A stretch of 64,000 bases of DNA from Vogesella margarita (GCF_028548475.1 NZ_JAQQLE010000003.1:279414-343413); one strand, 5' to 3'; counted from the first letter of the stretch, positions 29,349 to 39,012 are shown. The notes: generated by a model from the sequence alone, not told the origin. Numbers and translations are program-made.

Positions 29349-29362
29349 ATGGTTGGCCGCAA
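29349..29362 (+). repeat. Dispersed motif copy (ATGGTTGGCCGCAA)
   Basis: Single copy in the short gap between the katG terminator and the 3' end of the cupin gene. Confidence 0.75.
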
Positions 29363-29371
29363 CCGCGCTGC

Positions 29372-29923
29372 CTAGCCGGGACTCGCACGAAAGCGTGCCT
29401 CGGCCTCCCGAAACAGCGACTTGGCGTGCTCGACATTCCATGGCGCTTCGATGAGCGTTTCGTGATCCCATTCACTGCGCGGTACAGGGGGAGCGAAGAA
29501 GTCCCCACCATAGACGTGTATCGCACAAGTCATTTTTCCGATCGGATTCAGCACGGAATGGATGACGTCGTGGTCGAGCGTGGCAACATCTCCAGCCCCC
29601 AGCGACCTGGCACCGACTGCCGCGATCGTCGCTCCCGCCCGCTTCCAGAAGACGTTGTCCTCGCGTCCGGTATAGATGCCGACGACCGAAAACATCTGGT
29701 GATTGTGCGGCATCAGGCTCATGCACGGCGCCCACACAAAGCTGATGACGGTAAGCTCGGGGGACCTGAACAGCGGCGTAAGGCCGGCATGTACCGGCTC
29801 GCCAAGCTCGGCCATCACCCCGGCGCTATCCGACACCGCTTCGGCCACCAGCTCACTAATCGCCTCATGGCCTCCGGAAACGGCACTCAGGCAATCCTGG
29901 ATAAAACGATCCTTGTTGAACAT
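29372..29923 (-). CDS. Cupin-fold protein, cysteine-dioxygenase-like
   Basis: 183 residues of a small double-stranded beta-helix protein. A metal-site-like motif MPHNHQMFSVVGIYTG (two His and a later Glu in GREDN) is followed by a second His pair, DHDVIHSV, and then AIHVYGGDFF. This matches predicted metal-dependent enzymes of the cysteine dioxygenase/AraC-binding cupin group. Substrate unknown. ATG at 29923 with GGAG two to three bases upstream. Convergent with katG and not in an operon. Confidence 0.6.
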   Translation of the reverse strand: MFNKDRFIQDCLSAVSGGHEAISELVAEAVSDSAGVMAELGEPVHAGLTPLFRSPELTVISFVWAPCMSLMPHNHQMFSVVGIYTGREDNVFWKRAGATIAAVGARSLGAGDVATLDHDVIHSVLNPIGKMTCAIHVYGGDFFAPPVPRSEWDHETLIEAPWNVEHAKSLFREAEARFRASPG

Positions 29924-30256
29924 GACTCCATGCCCTCCCGATCGGGTTCATCACCCCCAAGAGGCCCCTCGTGAGCGGAGGATTCTTGGGCTACTGACCA
30001 AGATATAGACCAATCCGGGCAGGCGGACAGAGACCTGTTTTTTTGCAAGTTTCCGGGAGAGCATTCGTGCAAGAAGCCATCTTCAAGATGGCAGTGCACA
30101 ACCGATCGCTCATGGCAGACCGCTGCCTTGCCGTCACAAAAGTAGCCAACGCCCGCCAGCGAAGGCCGCAATGGCAATGCCCCCCGCCCTCGTTTCCTGA
30201 CGTCCGGCAGCCAATGGTGTACGCTAGCCGCCACGCACGATTGAAACCATGCCGCC
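29924..30256. other. Gap between cupin and tail-anchored protein genes
   Basis: 333 bases with divergent promoters expected. The only structure seen is a short palindromic element GCCATCTT-C-AAGATGGC at 30076-30092, which could be an operator. No gene or known RNA recognised. Confidence 0.3.
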
Positions 30257-31105
30257 ATGTCCAGCCGAAGCCTGAAAACGCCACCCAGAATCGACAAAAC
30301 CGCCAGCGAGCCGGAGGCTATCCCCTTGCCGTCGCCGGAGGACGAGAGCCATCTTGCCGGGCGCAGCACGCCGCAGGCGGAGCAGCTGATCGCGCTGCTC
30401 GACAACGGGGTGCCGATCTACCTGTTCAGCCGCATCAGCAGCGGCCATACCTTCCAGTCCGATTTTTTCCGCATCCAGTTCGTCACCTTCGCCCGTGCCG
30501 AGGGCAGCCAGTGGCAGCCCATGCGCGGCGAGGCGTCCGAGTGGATGAACACCCGCAACTGCCTGCAGGTGACGGTCGATCATCCGTCGCACACGGTGTC
30601 GTTCGGGCCGAAATCCGGCTTCAACCTCAGCCCCGAGATCGCCGGCCTCGGCCTGTCCGGCTACGCCTACTCGCAGGCGATCAACTGGCTGAAACAGCGC
30701 TACCCGGACTACCGCGTACTGCCGAGCGTGCTGCCAGCGCCGGAGGCGGAGGGCGAAGAGGCGCGCACGCACCGCAACAGCCGGCTGGCAGCGCACGGTT
30801 TCGATTTCGAGTGGGACGACAGCACCCAGGTGCACGGCCGCTACCACAAGGCGCGGGTGCGGCAGCTGATCAGCGGCTGGGACACCGCCAAGGTGACCGA
30901 GGTGTCACTCAACGCGCTGCTGAGCACGCTGTCACGCCACGACGAGGAGCGCGCCGAGCTGCAGCACAAGCTGCACAGCCTGCAGTCGCAGGAGCGCTCG
31001 CTGGAGACCTCTCTGCACAAGGAAAAGCAGACCAATCTGCTGCTGACCGGCATCACCTGCTTCGTGCTGATCTTCAGCCTGCTGGGCGCGCTCGGCTTCT
31101 ACTGA
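30257..31105 (+). CDS. Tail-anchored coiled-coil protein of unknown function
   Basis: 282 residues. Proline-rich N-terminus (to about 35), a globular middle (40-225) with no motif I recognise, then a heptad-rich coiled coil (about 225-260: RHDEERAELQHKLHSLQSQ), then a single hydrophobic helix at the extreme C-terminus (TGITCFVLIFSLLGALGFY). The layout is that of a tail-anchored inner-membrane protein with its bulk in the cytoplasm. No signal peptide. The gene ends 11 bases before a perfect palindrome of the dispersed motif. Confidence 0.7.
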   Translation: MSSRSLKTPPRIDKTASEPEAIPLPSPEDESHLAGRSTPQAEQLIALLDNGVPIYLFSRISSGHTFQSDFFRIQFVTFARAEGSQWQPMRGEASEWMNTRNCLQVTVDHPSHTVSFGPKSGFNLSPEIAGLGLSGYAYSQAINWLKQRYPDYRVLPSVLPAPEAEGEEARTHRNSRLAAHGFDFEWDDSTQVHGRYHKARVRQLISGWDTAKVTEVSLNALLSTLSRHDEERAELQHKLHSLQSQERSLETSLHKEKQTNLLLTGITCFVLIFSLLGALGFY

Positions 31106-31116
31106 GCATCCAGACC

Positions 31117-31138
31117 TTGCGGCCAACGTTGGCCGCAA
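31117..31138. repeat. Perfect 22-bp palindrome made of two dispersed-motif copies
   Basis: Two AACGTTGGCCGCAA copies head to head, sharing the central AACGTT. It lies between the stop of the plus-strand gene at 31105 and the stop of the minus-strand helicase at 31149, the position of a bidirectional terminator, but has no T tract. Confidence 0.85.
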
Positions 31139-31148
31139 CGCCCTCCCC

Positions 31149-33086
31149 TTACGCCATCCCCACCGACAACAGCTCACGCACGCGGGCAAACGGATAGCCG
31201 GCGAAGCGGCCGAAACCGGGTAGCCGCGCCGCGCGCAGCGCCGTCAGCCGCGGCAGGGTGATGCCGCACAGGAAGCAGGCCGCCAGATGCGCCTCCGCGG
31301 CCGCGCCCAGTTTGTCGTGCAGCGCCGCCAACGCGCCGTGCAGCGTGGCGGCGTCCAGCGTACTTTGCTCCGGTGCCGCCGGCAGCCGCGCCGGCTTGCC
31401 GCGACACACCAGGCAATGGCCGCACTCGCGCGGCGCCGCGCTGTCGCCGAAGTAGCTGGCCAGCGCGAAGCTCAGACAGCTTTCCGTTTCGAACAGGCTC
31501 AGCATCTGCTGCAAGCGCATAAGCTCGCTGTCCTCGCGCGCCTGGAACTGGCGATAGAGACTAGCGGCCAGCGTGGCGACATCGAACGCGGCGTCATTCA
31601 CCGCGTACACCTCGGTCATCTGCTTGGTTTCCAGCGTCAGCCAGCCACGCTCATCCATGAATTCCAGCGCCGTCACCGCGCGCTGACGCTGGCCGGGGAA
31701 GGCCTGCAGGAAGCTGTCGAAGTCGAACGCGTACCAGCTGCGCCCGAGCTTGCTGTGCGCCAGCAGCGCGGCGACGAACTCGCGGCGCTCGTCCTTGAAG
31801 TGCGCCAGCAGCGCATCTTCGTCCTCGCGCAGCTGGAAGCGGTACTCGCTGTAGTAGCTGTACTGCGCCTGCAGCACGCCCTGCACCTCCAGATACACCA
31901 GCAGCGTCTTCAGCGGCAGCTGGCGGATATTGCTGTCCGCCGACAAGCCGTATAGCGTCATCTCCCACTGCCCGTGCTGCGCCTCGTCGCGGATGCGCTG
32001 CAAGACCAGCGCGATCGACGCCTGCTGCGGCGTGTCGCCGTAGACGAAGTTCTCCAGCACGTGCAGGCCGTCGCGGTTGCCCAGCAGCGTGCACAGCGAT
32101 ACCTCGCCATCGCGGCCGGCGCGGCCGATTTCCTGGCTGTAGTTCTCCACCGATTTCGGCAGGTCGTAGTGGATCACCTGGCGGATATTGCCCTTGTCAA
32201 TGCCCATCCCAAAGGCAATCGTCGCGACGATCACCGGCGTGTCGCCGCGCATGAACTCGTCCTGGATCTGCTCGCGCAGCGCGCTGTCCAGCCCGGCATG
32301 GTAGGCGGCGGCGCCGACGCCCTGCGCCAGCAGCCGTGCGGCCAACGTTTCGGCAGTCTGCTGCTGGGTGACGTACACCACGCAGGCGGCGCCTGGCGTG
32401 CGCGCCAGCAGCTTCAGCAGCATCGCGTCCTTGTCCGCCTGCGCCACCGCGCGCACGTGCAGGTGCAGATTGGGGCGGTAAAAGCCGGTAACGGTGATGT
32501 GCTCGGGGGCGATATCGAAGCGGCTTGCCATGTCCTGCATCACCGCCGGGGTGGCGGTGGCGGTCAGCAGCAGCACCTGCGGGATGGCCAGCTGCTCGCG
32601 GTACTGCGGCAGCTTGAGGTAATCCGGCCGGAAATTGTGGCCCCACTCCGAGATGCAGTGCGCCTCGTCCACCACCAGCAGCGACAGCGGCACCTCGGCG
32701 ATAAAGCGGCGGAAGCGCTCGTTCTTTAGCCGCTCCACCGACACCATCAGCACCTTGATGCGCCCGGCGCGCACGTCGGCCATCACCTGCTGCGCCTCGT
32801 CGCGGCTCTGGCTGGAATCGATCGCCGCGGCGGCGATGCCCTTCTGCTGCAAAAACGCCAGCTGGTCGCGCATCAGCGCCAACAGCGGCGAGATCACCAG
32901 CGTCAGGTGCGGCAGCTGCGTCGCCGCCAGCTGGTAGCACAGCGACTTGCCGGAGCCGGTGGGGAAGATCGCCATCGCGGAATGGCCATCCAGCAGCGCC
33001 TGCACCACCTCGCGCTGGCCGTCGCGGAAGCCGTCAAAACCGAAATACTGCGCCAGCGCGGCGTCAAGCGGGGAAGGTGGGATCAT
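31149..33086 (-). CDS. RecQ-family ATP-dependent DNA helicase
   Basis: 645 residues. Superfamily 2 helicase: Walker A FPTGSGKSLCYQ, box DEAHCISEWGHNFRPDY, TATATP, and motif VI QEIGRAGRDG. The C-terminal third differs from E. coli RecQ. It has two Cys pairs (CGHCLVCRG and CFLCGITLPRL) and no clear HRDC domain, so this is a RecQ-like protein rather than the classical orthologue. ATG at 33086 follows a GGAGG-poor but GGTGGGATC leader; the frame open to 33152 lies in intergenic repeat DNA. One motif copy at 32337 encodes TLAAR. Confidence 0.85.
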   Translation of the reverse strand: MIPPSPLDAALAQYFGFDGFRDGQREVVQALLDGHSAMAIFPTGSGKSLCYQLAATQLPHLTLVISPLLALMRDQLAFLQQKGIAAAAIDSSQSRDEAQQVMADVRAGRIKVLMVSVERLKNERFRRFIAEVPLSLLVVDEAHCISEWGHNFRPDYLKLPQYREQLAIPQVLLLTATATPAVMQDMASRFDIAPEHITVTGFYRPNLHLHVRAVAQADKDAMLLKLLARTPGAACVVYVTQQQTAETLAARLLAQGVGAAAYHAGLDSALREQIQDEFMRGDTPVIVATIAFGMGIDKGNIRQVIHYDLPKSVENYSQEIGRAGRDGEVSLCTLLGNRDGLHVLENFVYGDTPQQASIALVLQRIRDEAQHGQWEMTLYGLSADSNIRQLPLKTLLVYLEVQGVLQAQYSYYSEYRFQLREDEDALLAHFKDERREFVAALLAHSKLGRSWYAFDFDSFLQAFPGQRQRAVTALEFMDERGWLTLETKQMTEVYAVNDAAFDVATLAASLYRQFQAREDSELMRLQQMLSLFETESCLSFALASYFGDSAAPRECGHCLVCRGKPARLPAAPEQSTLDAATLHGALAALHDKLGAAAEAHLAACFLCGITLPRLTALRAARLPGFGRFAGYPFARVRELLSVGMA

Positions 33087-33138
33087 CGGTGGCTCCGGCG
33101 GCAAAGGCGCAAGGAGAACACACTCCCCGCCCGCTGCC

Positions 33139-33153
33139 AAGGTTGGCCGCAAG
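33139..33153 (+). repeat. Dispersed motif copy (AAGGTTGGCCGCAAG)
   Basis: Full-length copy between helicase start and ilvD stop, 50 bases from a paired copy. Confidence 0.8.
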
Positions 33154-33202
33154 CCGGACGCGATGAAAAACGGCAGCCCGCGGGGGCTGCCGTTGTGACG
33201 AA

Positions 33203-33222
33203 TGCGGCCAAGGTTGGCCGCA
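33203..33222. repeat. Inverted pair of dispersed motifs after ilvD
   Basis: TGCGGCCAA, GG, TTGGCCGCA: a 9-bp perfect inverted repeat 12 bases past the ilvD stop. A separate stem (GGCAGCCC/GGGGCTGCC near 33170-33193) is closer to a normal terminator. Confidence 0.8.
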
Positions 33223-33234
33223 ACGGGGATGGGC

Positions 33235-35091
33235 TTACTTGCGCTCGACCTGCGACACGTCGCGCACCGCGCCGGTGTCGGCGCTGGTGGTCATCGCGGC
33301 GTAGGCGCGCAGCGCCGGGCTGACCACGCGCTGGCGATCCAGCGGCTTCCACGCCTGCGCGCCGCGGGCTTCCTGTGCCGCGCGGCGTGCGGCCAACGTT
33401 TCGTCGGATACCGCGAGATGGATACCGCGATTCGGGATGTCGATCTCGATGCGGTCGCCCTCTTCCACCAGGCCGATGGCGCCGCCCTCCGCCGCTTCCG
33501 GCGACACGTGGCCGATGGACAGGCCGGAGGTCCCGCCGGAGAAACGTCCGTCGGTCAGCAGCGCGCACTCCTTGCCCAGGCCCTTGGACTTCAGGTACGA
33601 GGTCGGGTACAGCATTTCCTGCATGCCCGGGCCGCCTTTCGGGCCTTCGTAGCGGATCACCACCACGTCGCCGGCCACCACGCTGTCGGCCAGAATCGCC
33701 GCTACCGCGTCGTCCTGGCTCTCGAACACGCGGGCGCGGCCGGTGAACTTGAGGATGGAATCGTCGACGCCGGCGGTCTTCACGATGCAGCCGCGCTCGG
33801 CGATGTTGCCGTACAGCACGGCGAGGCCGCCGTCCTGCGAGTACGCGTGTTCCTTGTCACGGATGCAGCCCTCGGCGCGGTCGTCGTCCAGCGTCGGGTA
33901 GCGCATGCTCTGGCTGAAGGCGATGGTGGTCGGCACCCCGCCCGGCGCGGCGCGGTAGAAGCGGTGCACCTCGCTGTCGGCGTCGTGGCGGCGGATGTCC
34001 CACGCCTCCAGACCGGCACCCAGGGTGGCGCTGTGGATGGTCGGTACTTCGCGGTGGATCAGGCCGGCGCGGTCCAGCTCGGACAGGATGGCGACCACGC
34101 CGCCGGCACGGTGCACGTCTTCCATGTGGTACTTCTGCGTCGCCGGCGCCACCTTGGACAGGCAGGGCACGCTGCGCGAGATGCGGTCGATGTCGGTCAT
34201 CTTGAAGTCGACACCGGCTTCGCTGGCGGCCGCCAGCAGGTGCAGCACGGTGTTGGTGGAGCCGCCCATCGCCACGTCCAGGCTCATCGCATTCTCGAAC
34301 GCCTGCTTGGTGGCGATGCTGCGCGGCAGCACGCTGTAGTCGTCCTGCTCGTAGTGGCGCTTGGTGATCTCGACGATCAGGCGGCCGGCGCGCAGGAACA
34401 GTTCCTTGCGGTCGGCGTGGGTAGCCAGCATCGAGCCGTTGCCCGGCAGCGACAGGCCCAGCGCCTCGGTCAGGCAGTTCATCGAGTTGGCGGTGAACAT
34501 GCCGGAGCAGGAGCCGCAAGTCGGACAGGCGGAACGCTCCACCTTGTCCACGTCCTCGTTGGAGATCGCGCTGTTGGCGGCCTCGACCATGGCGTCGACC
34601 AGGTCCAGCTTGCGCTCGGTGCCGCGCCAGTTGACCTTGCCGGCCTCCATCGGGCCGCCGGACACGAACACCACCGGGATGTTCAGGCGCAGCGCGGCCA
34701 TCAGCATGCCGGGGGTAATCTTGTCGCAGTTGGAGATGCACACCAGCGCATCGGCGCAGTGGGCGTTGACCATGTACTCCACGCTGTCGGCGATCAGGTC
34801 GCGGCTAGGCAGCGAGTACAGCATGCCGCCGTGGCCCATGGCGATGCCGTCGTCCACGGCGATGGTGTTGAATTCCTTGGCCACGCCACCGGCCTTCTCG
34901 ATCTCGCGCGCCACCAGCTGACCCATGTTATGCAGGTGCACGTGGCCGGGTACGAACTGGGTGAAGGAGTTGGCGATGGCGATGATCGGCTTCTGGAAAT
35001 CCTCGTCCTTCATGCCGGTGGCGCGCCACAGGGCGCGGGCACCCGCCATGTTGCGGCCGGAAGTCGAGGTCTTGGAGCGGTATTGAGGCAT
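33235..35091 (-). CDS. ilvD: Dihydroxy-acid dehydratase
   Basis: Iron-sulfur enzyme for the fourth step of branched-chain amino-acid synthesis (dihydroxy-isovalerate and dihydroxy-methylvalerate to the keto acids). Cluster cysteines occur in [13 protein letters not shown] and [17 protein letters not shown]. Other marks are [13 protein letters not shown] and [20 protein letters not shown]. 618 residues from ATG 35091, with AAGGA seven bases upstream. A motif copy at 33388 encodes TLAAR near the C-terminus. Monocistronic here. Confidence 0.96.
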   Translation of the reverse strand: MPQYRSKTSTSGRNMAGARALWRATGMKDEDFQKPIIAIANSFTQFVPGHVHLHNMGQLVAREIEKAGGVAKEFNTIAVDDGIAMGHGGMLYSLPSRDLIADSVEYMVNAHCADALVCISNCDKITPGMLMAALRLNIPVVFVSGGPMEAGKVNWRGTERKLDLVDAMVEAANSAISNEDVDKVERSACPTCGSCSGMFTANSMNCLTEALGLSLPGNGSMLATHADRKELFLRAGRLIVEITKRHYEQDDYSVLPRSIATKQAFENAMSLDVAMGGSTNTVLHLLAAASEAGVDFKMTDIDRISRSVPCLSKVAPATQKYHMEDVHRAGGVVAILSELDRAGLIHREVPTIHSATLGAGLEAWDIRRHDADSEVHRFYRAAPGGVPTTIAFSQSMRYPTLDDDRAEGCIRDKEHAYSQDGGLAVLYGNIAERGCIVKTAGVDDSILKFTGRARVFESQDDAVAAILADSVVAGDVVVIRYEGPKGGPGMQEMLYPTSYLKSKGLGKECALLTDGRFSGGTSGLSIGHVSPEAAEGGAIGLVEEGDRIEIDIPNRGIHLAVSDETLAARRAAQEARGAQAWKPLDRQRVVSPALRAYAAMTTSADTGAVRDVSQVERK

Positions 35092-35301
35092 GATGTGTCC
35101 TTGAATGCAGTAATGGCTTTGTCGCTTTGATCTGGGCGGCGCGTCGCGGGCCGGGCGGGATAGTGCCCGGCCGGTAGAACTTGCGGGTGCCGGCATGTTC
35201 TACACATAAGGCGTCGCACCGCGGGTAGCCGCGCGACGACCGGTAACGCTTTCCGTATAATTTATCCCTATCCTTTTACCGCAAACGCCCATACCTGACA
35301 A

Positions 35302-36099
35302 ATGCTGATCCATCCCCAGTTTGACCCTGTCGCCATCCAGCTTGGCCCACTGGCCATCCACTGGTACGGCCTGATGTACCTCGTCGGCTTCGGCCTGTTC
35401 CTGTGGCTGGGCCATGTCCGCATCAAACAGCAGCCGGATTGCGGCTGGACCAGCAAGGATCTCGACGATTTCCTGACCTGGGCGGTGCTCGGCGTCATCG
35501 CAGGCGGCCGCCTGGGCGAGGTGCTGTTCTACCAGCCCGGTTACTACCTGCAACACCCGGCCGAGATCCTGATGGTGTGGAAAGGCGGCATGAGCTTCCA
35601 CGGCGGCTTTCTCGGCGTGCTGGCGGCCATGCTGCTGTTCGCGCGCAAGAAAGGCGTCAGCTTCTGGCAGATCAGCGACTTCGTCGCACCGCTGGTGCCG
35701 ACAGGGTTGGCCGCAGGCCGCATCGGCAACTTCATCAACGGCGAGCTGTGGGGCCGCATCGCCAGCCACGACCTGCCGTGGGCGATGATCTTCCCGCATG
35801 TCGACGCCATGCCGCGCCACCCGTCGCAGCTGTACCAGGCGGCGCTGGAAGGCCTCGCGCTGTTCGTGATCCTGTGGCTGTTCTCGGCGCGGCGCCGGCC
35901 GCTGGGCCAGGTGTCGGCGGTGTTCCTGATCGGCTACGGCAGCTTCCGCTTCATCGCCGAATTCTTCCGCACCCCGGACGCCGGAATCTTCGGCCAGTCC
36001 GACATCATCAGCATGGGCCAGTGGCTGAGCGTGCCGATGATCGTCGCCGGCCTCGTGCTGTACCGCTGGGCCGCGAGGCGTGGACAGGCTGCGGCCTGA
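35302..36099 (+). CDS. lgt: Prolipoprotein diacylglyceryl transferase
   Basis: Inner-membrane enzyme that moves diacylglycerol from phosphatidylglycerol to the lipobox Cys of prolipoproteins. 265 residues, about seven membrane helices. It has [11 protein letters not shown] near the start, the Lgt signature [14 protein letters not shown], and [14 protein letters not shown] motif copy (35704) falls right before the signature ([10 protein letters not shown]). Followed by a strong terminator. Confidence 0.95.
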   Translation: MLIHPQFDPVAIQLGPLAIHWYGLMYLVGFGLFLWLGHVRIKQQPDCGWTSKDLDDFLTWAVLGVIAGGRLGEVLFYQPGYYLQHPAEILMVWKGGMSFHGGFLGVLAAMLLFARKKGVSFWQISDFVAPLVPTGLAAGRIGNFINGELWGRIASHDLPWAMIFPHVDAMPRHPSQLYQAALEGLALFVILWLFSARRRPLGQVSAVFLIGYGSFRFIAEFFRTPDAGIFGQSDIISMGQWLSVPMIVAGLVLYRWAARRGQAAA

Positions 36100-36112
36100 C
36101 CCCGCACACCCG

Positions 36113-36140
36113 ACAAAACCCGGCTGCGGCCGGGTTTTGT
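36113..36140. terminator. Bidirectional terminator between lgt and the permease genes
   Basis: ACAAAACCCGGC, four-base loop, GCCGGGTTTTGT: a 12-bp perfect stem whose own A and T ends give U tracts in both directions. It abuts the stop of the minus-strand permease. Confidence 0.9.
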
Positions 36141-36832
36141 CATTTGTGGCCAACCCTGACGTAGTGCGCCTCCCAGCGCGCGCCCAGCCACACCAGGCCG
36201 CTGCACCACAGCCAGTACAGCAATGCCACCGTGGCGAACACCGGCAGCGGATACACCTGTTCGCGGTTGTTCACTTGCGAGGCGACAAAGGTCAGTTCGG
36301 CCACGCCGACGATATAGGCCAGCGAGGTGTCCTTCACCAGCGTGATCCACTGGTTGACGAAGGACGGCACCATGATGCGCAGCGCCTGCGGCAGCACGAT
36401 CAGGCGCAGCGTCTGCCAGCGGCTGAAACCCAACGACAGCCCGGCCTGCCACTGCCCGGCGCCGATGGCGGCAATGCCGGCGTGCACCGCCTGCGTCAGG
36501 AAGGCGCCGCCGATCAGCGCCAGCGCCGCAATCACCGTCAGCGTGCCCGGCACGTCGATGGCAAACAGCACCGGCAGCAGGAAGTAGCACCAGAAAATCA
36601 GCATCACCACCGGAATCGCGCGCAGCAGCGCGGCGGATACCGCCACCAGACGCCGCAGCAGCGGAGACCCCAGCGTCAGCACGATGCCGCCCGCCAGCCC
36701 CAGCAGCGACGCTAGCAGCGCCGCCGTCAACCCGATTACCACACTCAGTGCCATGCCGCCCAGCGGCCCGGCCGGCCAGCTGCCCAGCAGCAGGTAGTCC
36801 AGATTGGCGCTGATCACCTCGACCGCCGTCAT
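36140..36832 (-). CDS. Polar amino-acid ABC transporter permease (second)
   Basis: 230 residues, about five membrane segments, with the family EAA loop (AGLSLGFSRWQTLRLIVLPQALRIMVPSF) of HisM/GlnP-type permeases. Start ATG at 36832 overlaps the stop of the upstream permease as ATGA, so the two are made together, probably as a heterodimer. No dedicated ATPase gene adjoins in this window. Substrate is probably glutamate/aspartate or another polar amino acid, judged only from family. Confidence 0.85.
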   Translation of the reverse strand: MTAVEVISANLDYLLLGSWPAGPLGGMALSVVIGLTAALLASLLGLAGGIVLTLGSPLLRRLVAVSAALLRAIPVVMLIFWCYFLLPVLFAIDVPGTLTVIAALALIGGAFLTQAVHAGIAAIGAGQWQAGLSLGFSRWQTLRLIVLPQALRIMVPSFVNQWITLVKDTSLAYIVGVAELTFVASQVNNREQVYPLPVFATVALLYWLWCSGLVWLGARWEAHYVRVGHK

Positions 36833-37566
36833 CGCCCGCCCCCCAAGGTTGGCCGCGCCCGCCCGCCGGCCAGCTGCGCGCCCAGCACCAGCAGCAGGTA
36901 CAGCAGCGTGGCGACGGCAAAGGCCTGGAAGGTCAGCAGCGTCTCGCTCTCCACCTGGCGCGAGCTGTACGACAGCTCGGCCACGCCGATGGCCATGGTC
37001 AGCGAGGTGTTCTTGATCACGCCCAGATACTGACCCAGCAACGGGCGGCACACCACGCGCAGCGCCTGCGGCAACACGATGTGGCGGAACACCTGGCGCG
37101 GCGTCATCCCCAGCGCCAGCGCCGCCGCGTGCTGCCCCGGCGCGACACTGCGGATGCCGGCGCGGATTTCCTCGGCGACAAACGCCGCGCTGTACAGCGA
37201 CAGCGCGATCAGCGCCGCCACAAACTCGAACGACGGCCAGGCCAGCGTCCAGCCGGCCAGCGTCACCTCGTGCGGCGCATTCAGCCACAACATCACCGCT
37301 TCCGGCAGCAAGCCGGCCACGCCGAAGTACCACAGCAGCAGCTGCACCATCAGCGGCGTATTGCGATGCAGCGACAGAAAGGCCCGCACCGCCAGGCGCA
37401 CGCTACGCCAGCGCTGCTCGTAACCGGCGGCCAGCAGCACACCCAGCAGCGTTGCCAGCCCACACACCAGCAGCGCCAGCCACGCCGTCAGCGCCGCGCC
37501 CTGCAGCATCCAGCCGATGAAATGCGGCTCCAGCCAGCCATAACCCAGCCATGCAGGCGGTGTCAT
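36829..37566 (-). CDS. Polar amino-acid ABC transporter permease (first)
   Basis: 245 residues of the HisQ/GltJ type. EAA loop: ALALGMTPRQVFRHIVLPQAL; another conserved segment is FLSLHRNTPLMVQLLLWYFG, also AAFVAEEIRAGI. ATG at 37566 with AAGGGAG seven bases upstream. The C-terminal codons contain a variant of the dispersed motif (36845). Lies 75 bases downstream of the binding-protein gene, with a terminator-like hairpin between. Confidence 0.87.
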   Translation of the reverse strand: MTPPAWLGYGWLEPHFIGWMLQGAALTAWLALLVCGLATLLGVLLAAGYEQRWRSVRLAVRAFLSLHRNTPLMVQLLLWYFGVAGLLPEAVMLWLNAPHEVTLAGWTLAWPSFEFVAALIALSLYSAAFVAEEIRAGIRSVAPGQHAAALALGMTPRQVFRHIVLPQALRVVCRPLLGQYLGVIKNTSLTMAIGVAELSYSSRQVESETLLTFQAFAVATLLYLLLVLGAQLAGGRARPTLGGGR

Positions 37567-37587
37567 GATTTACTCCCTTCAGCAAAG

Positions 37588-37612
37588 AAAAACCGCCAGG
37601 CAAGCCCGGCGG
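37588..37612 (-). terminator. Intercistronic terminator/attenuator in the amino-acid ABC operon
   Basis: Minus strand: CCGCC-c-GG, loop, CC-t-GGCGG type stem, then TTTTTCTTT. Placed between binding protein and permeases, it would let the receptor be made in excess. Confidence 0.7.
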
Positions 37613-37641
37613 CAGCACGAATCAGCCGAGTCCGTGGCGGG

Positions 37642-38445
37642 TCAGGCCTTGTCGCCGATCCTGAAATCACGCGGCAGCGGCGCCTTGGTGCCGGGGCCGA
37701 ACCAGTGGTCGTAGATCTTTTTCGCTTCGCCGTTTTTCTCCAGCCCCAGCAGCACCTCGTTGACCACCTTCAGCAGCCGCGCCTCGCCCTTGGGCAGGCC
37801 GATGGCCTGGAATTCGCGGGTCAGCGTAAACGGCGCGATCTCGTACTTGTCCTTGTCCGGTGCATTGGCCAGCAGGGCCGCCAGCTTGGAGCCGTCCTGG
37901 GTGATCGCGGTCACGTTGCCGTTGCGCAGCGCGGCAAACGCCAGCGGCGTGTCGTCGTAGGACACCACCTTGGTGGCCGGGTATTTCTCGCGCAGCGTGA
38001 TCTCCTGCGTGGTGCCCTTGTCCGCACCCACGCGCAGGCCGGCCAGCTGTGCCGGCGTGGCCAGCGTGCCCTTGCGGCTGATGAACTGCTGGCCGGAGGC
38101 AAAGTACGGCAGGCTGAAATCGACCTGCTTGGCGCGATCCGGCGTCACGGTGAAGTTGGCCGCAATCAGGTCGGCCTTGCCCGACATCAGCAGCGGAATA
38201 CGGTTGGCCGGATTGGTCGGCACCAGCTCCAGCTTGACGCCGATCTTGGCGGCGATGTGGCGCGCCACGTCCACATCCAGCCCGGTGATCTGGCGGCTCT
38301 GCGCGTCGAGGAAGCCGAACGGCGGGTTGCTGTCGAAGGCGGCGACACGCAGCACGCCGGCTTTCTTGATGTCGTCGAGGCGGTCGGCCAGCGCGGAGGT
38401 AGCGGTCACGGCCAGCAGCAGGGCCAGGGTCAGTTTGCGTTTCAT
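37642..38445 (-). CDS. Periplasmic amino-acid-binding protein (SBP_bac_3)
   Basis: 267 residues with signal peptide (KRKLTLALLLAVTATSALA). Family-3 marks are VLRVAAFDSNPPFGFLD, ADLIAANFTVTPDRAKQVDFS and a C-terminal KKIYDHWFGPG. Closest in pattern to glutamate/aspartate or PEB1-type receptors, but the ligand is not certain. It heads an operon with two permeases. Confidence 0.85.
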   Translation of the reverse strand: MKRKLTLALLLAVTATSALADRLDDIKKAGVLRVAAFDSNPPFGFLDAQSRQITGLDVDVARHIAAKIGVKLELVPTNPANRIPLLMSGKADLIAANFTVTPDRAKQVDFSLPYFASGQQFISRKGTLATPAQLAGLRVGADKGTTQEITLREKYPATKVVSYDDTPLAFAALRNGNVTAITQDGSKLAALLANAPDKDKYEIAPFTLTREFQAIGLPKGEARLLKVVNEVLLGLEKNGEAKKIYDHWFGPGTKAPLPRDFRIGDKA

Positions 38446-38504
38446 GGTCGGCTTTCATTCAGAGGTCAGGAGAAGATGGGCCATCATAAAACGATGACAA
38501 AACC

Positions 38505-38527
38505 ATACAAACCAATGAATTTTGTAT
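38505..38527. promoter_or_regulatory. Possible operator upstream of the binding-protein gene
   Basis: Inverted repeat ATACAAA-N9-TTTGTAT about 60 bases upstream of the start at 38445. Compare the TTGTATATACAA palindrome at 53482 before another amino-acid receptor gene. Regulator unknown. Confidence 0.3.
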
Positions 38528-38621
38528 TCTTTATCCACCAAAGGAATAACCGCCACCCGGCCACGCCGGCAGCGCGGCGGGCTAAACTGTGGGTATCGGC
38601 ATTGCGCCACGGGACGCCCTC

Positions 38622-38966
38622 ATGAACCGCCTGCTTGTGTTGCTGAGCCTCGCTCTGCTCAGCGCCTGCGCCACTTACCAGTGGCGCCACGCCACCCGCT
38701 ACGACGCCAACTTTGACGAAGACAGCTTCCAGTGCAAGAAGGAAGCGGCGCAGGCCTTCCCGCCGCTGGCCGGCGAGCGCGTCACCCGGCCGCCGCGCTT
38801 CAGACCGTCCTGGTTCTGCTCGCCCGCCGACACCCGCTGCAGCCGCACGCTGCCCTACTGGCAGGACGCCGAAACCGAGAGCTACGACATCAACGAGCGC
38901 GCGCGCGACGACCTTTACCGCAGCTGCCTGCAGGCACGCGGCTGGATCCGCTACCGCGTCGACTGA
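38622..38966 (+). CDS. Small lipoprotein of unknown function
   Basis: 114 residues. Lipoprotein signal NRLLVLLSLALLSAC with the lipobox LSAC giving an N-terminal Cys at about residue 16. The mature part has four more Cys (FQCKK, WFCSPADTRC, YRSCLQ) that could form disulfides in the periplasm. ATG at 38622 starts the signal. Single gene; family not recognised. Confidence 0.65.
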   Translation: MNRLLVLLSLALLSACATYQWRHATRYDANFDEDSFQCKKEAAQAFPPLAGERVTRPPRFRPSWFCSPADTRCSRTLPYWQDAETESYDINERARDDLYRSCLQARGWIRYRVD

Positions 38967-39012
38967 GCGCCCGCCCCGCCTCCGACCGCACCGTCGTGGC
39001 CTTGCCCGCGAC

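Noticed and set aside
30043..31197. Long plus-strand open frame overlapping the tail-anchored protein gene
   Set aside because: Arg/Ala/Pro-rich translation typical of an out-of-frame read of GC-rich DNA. The 30257-31105 frame has a sensible protein with coiled coil and anchor.
31149..33086. Classical recQ orthologue
   Set aside because: The helicase core fits, but the C-terminal part lacks a recognisable HRDC domain and has a different Cys arrangement, so only the family name is given.
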